Below, piece by piece: positions 15,128 through 17,307 of a DNA stretch of 17,307 nt. Under the pieces are notes generated by a model. The model worked only from the letters and a program-made list of their open reading frames with translations, ran no database searches and was not told the DNA's origin. The position numbers and the translations under genes are program-made. Position 1 is the first letter of the stretch. Each line of letters opens with the position of its first letter. The stretch is from JBCBJZ01 sp038522635 (GTDB lineage Bacteria; Pseudomonadota; Alphaproteobacteria; Rhizobiales; Hyphomicrobiaceae), in assembly GCA_038522635.1 (NCBI GenBank), contig JBCBJZ010000074.1, positions 1 to 17,307 of the forward strand, read 5' to 3'.

Positions 15128-16582
15128 ATGCTGAGCGCCATGAAGGGCACCCCGCGCGCGATCCAACTGCTCGTGCTGAGCTTCCTGTGTCCGACGGAAT
15201 TCTCGCTGTTCCTTGGCACCTTTCGCCTGCCCCCGCACCGTCTCGTTCTGATCGTCCTGCTACCGCTCGCCCTGCATCGCATCATGACGCGGCGCGACAT
15301 CCATTGGCGCACGTTCGACACAGCCGTCCTCACAAGCGCGATCTGGGCGATGTACGTCTTCGCCCACCACCTGGGGAACGATGCGGGCATCAAATACGGG
15401 GGCTCGCTCGCCCTTGAGAGCTTGGGCGCGTTCCTGATCGCCCGCGCCTTCGTGCGGGACGCTGAGACCTTCCGGGCGACCTGCGCCACCCTGCTGGCAG
15501 CCGTGGTCTGCGCCGGGCTGATCGCCATGCCTGAGACGTTCCTCGGCAAACTGTATGTCCATGACACACTCGCCAAGTTGACCGGCTACGTGCATCCGAC
15601 CGGCGTCGAAAAACGCCTTGGCCTCACCCGCGCCTACGGCACTTTCGACCACCCAATCCACTACGGCACCTTCGCCGCAAGCGTGCTCGCCATCACCTGG
15701 TTCACGCAGACGAAGGCCACGCAGCAGCGCGTCAAAGCCGCCATCATCGCCGTCATCACTTTTCTCGGCCTCTCATCCGCGCCGATGCTCTGCCTCGCCC
15801 TCCAAGGCGGCATGATCGCGTGGGAGAAAGTGACCCGCACGGTGACCAACCGCGTCACCATGTTGGTGGGAGCGATCGTCGCGCTCTACTTCGCCGCCTC
15901 CATGGTCATGACGCGCTCGCCCTTCGCCTTCGTGGCAACCGGCTTCACGCTTGATCCGTGGACCGGCTACTACCGCCTGCAGATCTGGGAACACGGCCTC
16001 AACAACGTCGGGGCCAACCCGCTGATGGGCATCGGCCTGAACGACTGGGCGCGTCCCGAATGGATGGTATCCGATACGGTCGACGCGTTTTGGCTCGTGC
16101 TGATGATGCGCCAGGGCTTGCCGGCGCTGTTCCTGCTGCTGCTCAGCATCACGCTGATGATCCGAGCCGTGAACGCGCGCGGCATGGCGCCGCAAACCCA
16201 TCCGGGTGTGCGCAACTACGGCAAAGGCTGGATGATGGGCCTCGTCGCGCTGTCGCTCATCGCGTGCACCGTCCACTACTGGAACGTGTTGCACAGCTAT
16301 TTCTTTTTCATCCTGGGGCTCGGCGGCTGGCTGGCCGATCCTGGTCCGCAATCGCTGAAGGTTGGAACGCAGGTTGCAGGCGTTCGCGCGTCGGCGCCAA
16401 TTGAGGTGCGCGCGCCGCCTGGCACGCAGCCCGAACCGCAGCCACCAGGTGACGGTCTCAGCCCGCCGCCGCACGGCCCTCCTCCTGCACAACCACCGGG
16501 CTTGCCCGTGGGGGGGCTCGCCGAACTTGGCCGCACGTTCGTGGTGGCTCTACCGCCGGGCCACCCTGCACGCCCAAGCTGA
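15128..16582 (+). CDS. O-antigen ligase/Wzy polymerase-like membrane protein
   Basis: The 484-residue protein consists of about ten hydrophobic segments up to residue 400, then a Pro/Gly-rich tail. RAYGTFDHPIHYGTFAAS (168 onward) matches the pattern of a motif in the Wzy/WaaL-like family, where a 'GTF.HP...G' loop precedes a helix. WEHGLNNVGANPLMGIGLND (ending near 305) is the second family landmark. These proteins polymerise or ligate undecaprenyl-linked glycans on the periplasmic side, which fits the sugar transferase upstream. A good GGGAGG (15115-15120) lies 7 nt before the ATG. The tail after about residue 403 is odd: a run of PPG/PQP-like sequence crosses a G7 tract at 16510-16516, and loss of one G would give a different, Trp/Arg-rich ending. 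The family assignment is firm at fold level; ligase versus polymerase is undecided. Confidence 0.8.
   Translation: MLSAMKGTPRAIQLLVLSFLCPTEFSLFLGTFRLPPHRLVLIVLLPLALHRIMTRRDIHWRTFDTAVLTSAIWAMYVFAHHLGNDAGIKYGGSLALESLGAFLIARAFVRDAETFRATCATLLAAVVCAGLIAMPETFLGKLYVHDTLAKLTGYVHPTGVEKRLGLTRAYGTFDHPIHYGTFAASVLAITWFTQTKATQQRVKAAIIAVITFLGLSSAPMLCLALQGGMIAWEKVTRTVTNRVTMLVGAIVALYFAASMVMTRSPFAFVATGFTLDPWTGYYRLQIWEHGLNNVGANPLMGIGLNDWARPEWMVSDTVDAFWLVLMMRQGLPALFLLLLSITLMIRAVNARGMAPQTHPGVRNYGKGWMMGLVALSLIACTVHYWNVLHSYFFFILGLGGWLADPGPQSLKVGTQVAGVRASAPIEVRAPPGTQPEPQPPGDGLSPPPHGPPPAQPPGLPVGGLAELGRTFVVALPPGHPARPS
16510..16516 (+). repeat. G7 homopolymer inside the polymerase-like gene
   Basis: Seven consecutive G lie in codons 461-463. 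With seven G the protein ends ALPPGHPARPS at 16582. With six G the frame changes to one ending SWWLYRRATLHAQADLCPLP at a stop near 16604. It could be a slippage site or a base-calling error. Confidence 0.6.
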
Positions 16583-16656
16583 CCTTTGCCCATTGCCCTG
16601 ACAACCTAAAATCTCAAAGTGTTGGCTTCAGGTTGAGAAGACCCGACCGTAACCGA

Positions 16657-17307
16657 TCAGCTTGTGGCCGTGATCGGCAGGTTCTTCAACAGGTTCTGCG
16701 GCTTCATGCGCACCACCTTCGCCTCGTCCATGGCAAGGCCGAGATAGACGGGAAAGCCGCGCACCTCCTCCAACATGTGCGCGTCCTCACGAAACCGCAG
16801 GCGGAACAGCCCCACCACCTGCTCCTGCTCTGCCGCGTTCAGCGTGCCGCCGTTATAGAGCGTGTTCAGCAGCTGCGTCGCGACACGGTCGAGGCCCACA
16901 TGCCAACGCCAGTCGGGGTCCTGAATGTTGACGACCGGCTGCACGTTCGTCTCAACGCGCAAAAGGTGGCGCAACCACGCCTCGATCACGCGGGCGAACG
17001 CATCGAGCGCGGGATACTCAAAACGAAAATCGATCACCGTGTCGAACCGATCCGAACGCGCCCAGTACATCGCCTTGTTATCGTCATCGAGCACATCGAG
17101 TTCGAGCGTGCGCAGCGGCGTGCCGGTCTCCGCCAGCAACTGACCAAGCCCCGTCTGTCCGGTCTCCTGGCGCGCCCGCGCGTGCATATCGACCACTTCT
17201 TTGTCGGCAAACATCAGCCTGCCATCGTCAGTCGAGACGTTCTGTTCACGAAAGAATAGTTCGCTCGCACGCGGACGCATGGGGTCGGTAACGCCTTCAA
17301 GGATGTT
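16657..17307 (-). CDS. conserved protein of unknown function, probably DUF6352 (5' end beyond window)
   Basis: The frame is open to the right edge. Nine codons upstream of the first internal ATG (17280) read NILEGVTDP and lead directly into MRPRASELFFREQNVS, so the gene is truncated by the window rather than starting at 17280. The visible part has 216 codons. It contains ASELFFREQ, DGRLMFADKEVVDM, a YPALDAFARVIEAWLRHLL stretch, PVVNIQDPDWRWHVGLD, and MLEEVRGFPVYLGLAMD near the end. From memory this pattern belongs to DUF6352, a cytoplasmic family of roughly 330 residues in Alpha- and Betaproteobacteria with no known role; I could not verify that. There is no signal peptide or membrane segment in the visible part. 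It converges with the polysaccharide gene across 74 nt. Confidence 0.75.
   Translation of the reverse strand, partial: NILEGVTDPMRPRASELFFREQNVSTDDGRLMFADKEVVDMHARARQETGQTGLGQLLAETGTPLRTLELDVLDDDNKAMYWARSDRFDTVIDFRFEYPALDAFARVIEAWLRHLLRVETNVQPVVNIQDPDWRWHVGLDRVATQLLNTLYNGGTLNAAEQEQVVGLFRLRFREDAHMLEEVRGFPVYLGLAMDEAKVVRMKPQNLLKNLPITATS

Noticed and set aside
16612..16638. TCTCAA/TTGAGA hairpin between the convergent genes as a terminator
   Set aside because: A six-pair stem with a 15-nt loop and no T-run on either strand is too weak to call.

Overview
The window is GC-rich bacterial chromosome, almost certainly from an alphaproteobacterium (Hyphomicrobiales or a neighbouring order is my best guess). 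The evidence is a 16S rRNA 5' third with a short V3 region, the alphaproteobacterial 5' end (CAACTTGAGAGTTTGATCC) and the alphaproteobacterial leader box GCTCTTTGACA followed by AGAAAGAGAAACG. The genes recognised are chromosomal housekeeping, transport and envelope functions. I see no transposase, integrase, phage gene, CRISPR array, tRNA or toxin-antitoxin pair.

Layout. (1) 1-479, minus: 16S rRNA, cut by the left edge, with about 360 nt of leader, a boxA and a probable rrn promoter near 845-874. (2) 1231-3228, plus: a membrane-anchored MepM/Csd3-type M23 murein endopeptidase, divergent from rrn. (3) 6720 down to 3283, minus: four probably co-transcribed genes: S-formylglutathione hydrolase, a RimK-associated retropepsin-like protein, a COG3380/renalase-like FAD oxidoreductase and a C-factor-like SDR, the last two joined by an ATGA stop/start overlap. 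(4) 7049-13247, plus: a complete five-gene peptide-type ABC importer (family 5 binding protein, two permeases, two ATPases), with a 323-nt hairpin-containing gap after the binding protein. (5) 13493-16582, plus: two exopolysaccharide genes, a WcaJ-type polyprenyl-phosphate sugar transferase and an O-antigen ligase/Wzy-like membrane protein. (6) 16657 to the right edge, minus: the 3' part of a gene of unknown function, probably DUF6352.

How the parts fit. The importer would capture an oligopeptide-like solute in the periplasm and move it through a heterodimeric permease driven by two different ATPases. The sugar transferase would load the first sugar-1-phosphate onto undecaprenyl phosphate, and the Wzy/WaaL-like protein would polymerise or ligate the product. 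The M23 enzyme remodels peptidoglycan. The minus-strand cluster combines formaldehyde detoxification with redox enzymes and one putative peptidase; what links them is not evident from sequence.

I did not find a convincing new defence or mobile system. The observations most worth checking are regulatory and structural: a 12-bp hairpin just before mature 16S, a perfect 19-bp palindrome before the polymerase gene, a G7 tract that may shift that gene's C-terminus, a 14-bp tandem duplication between the two divergent operons, and the makeup of the four-gene minus-strand cluster.
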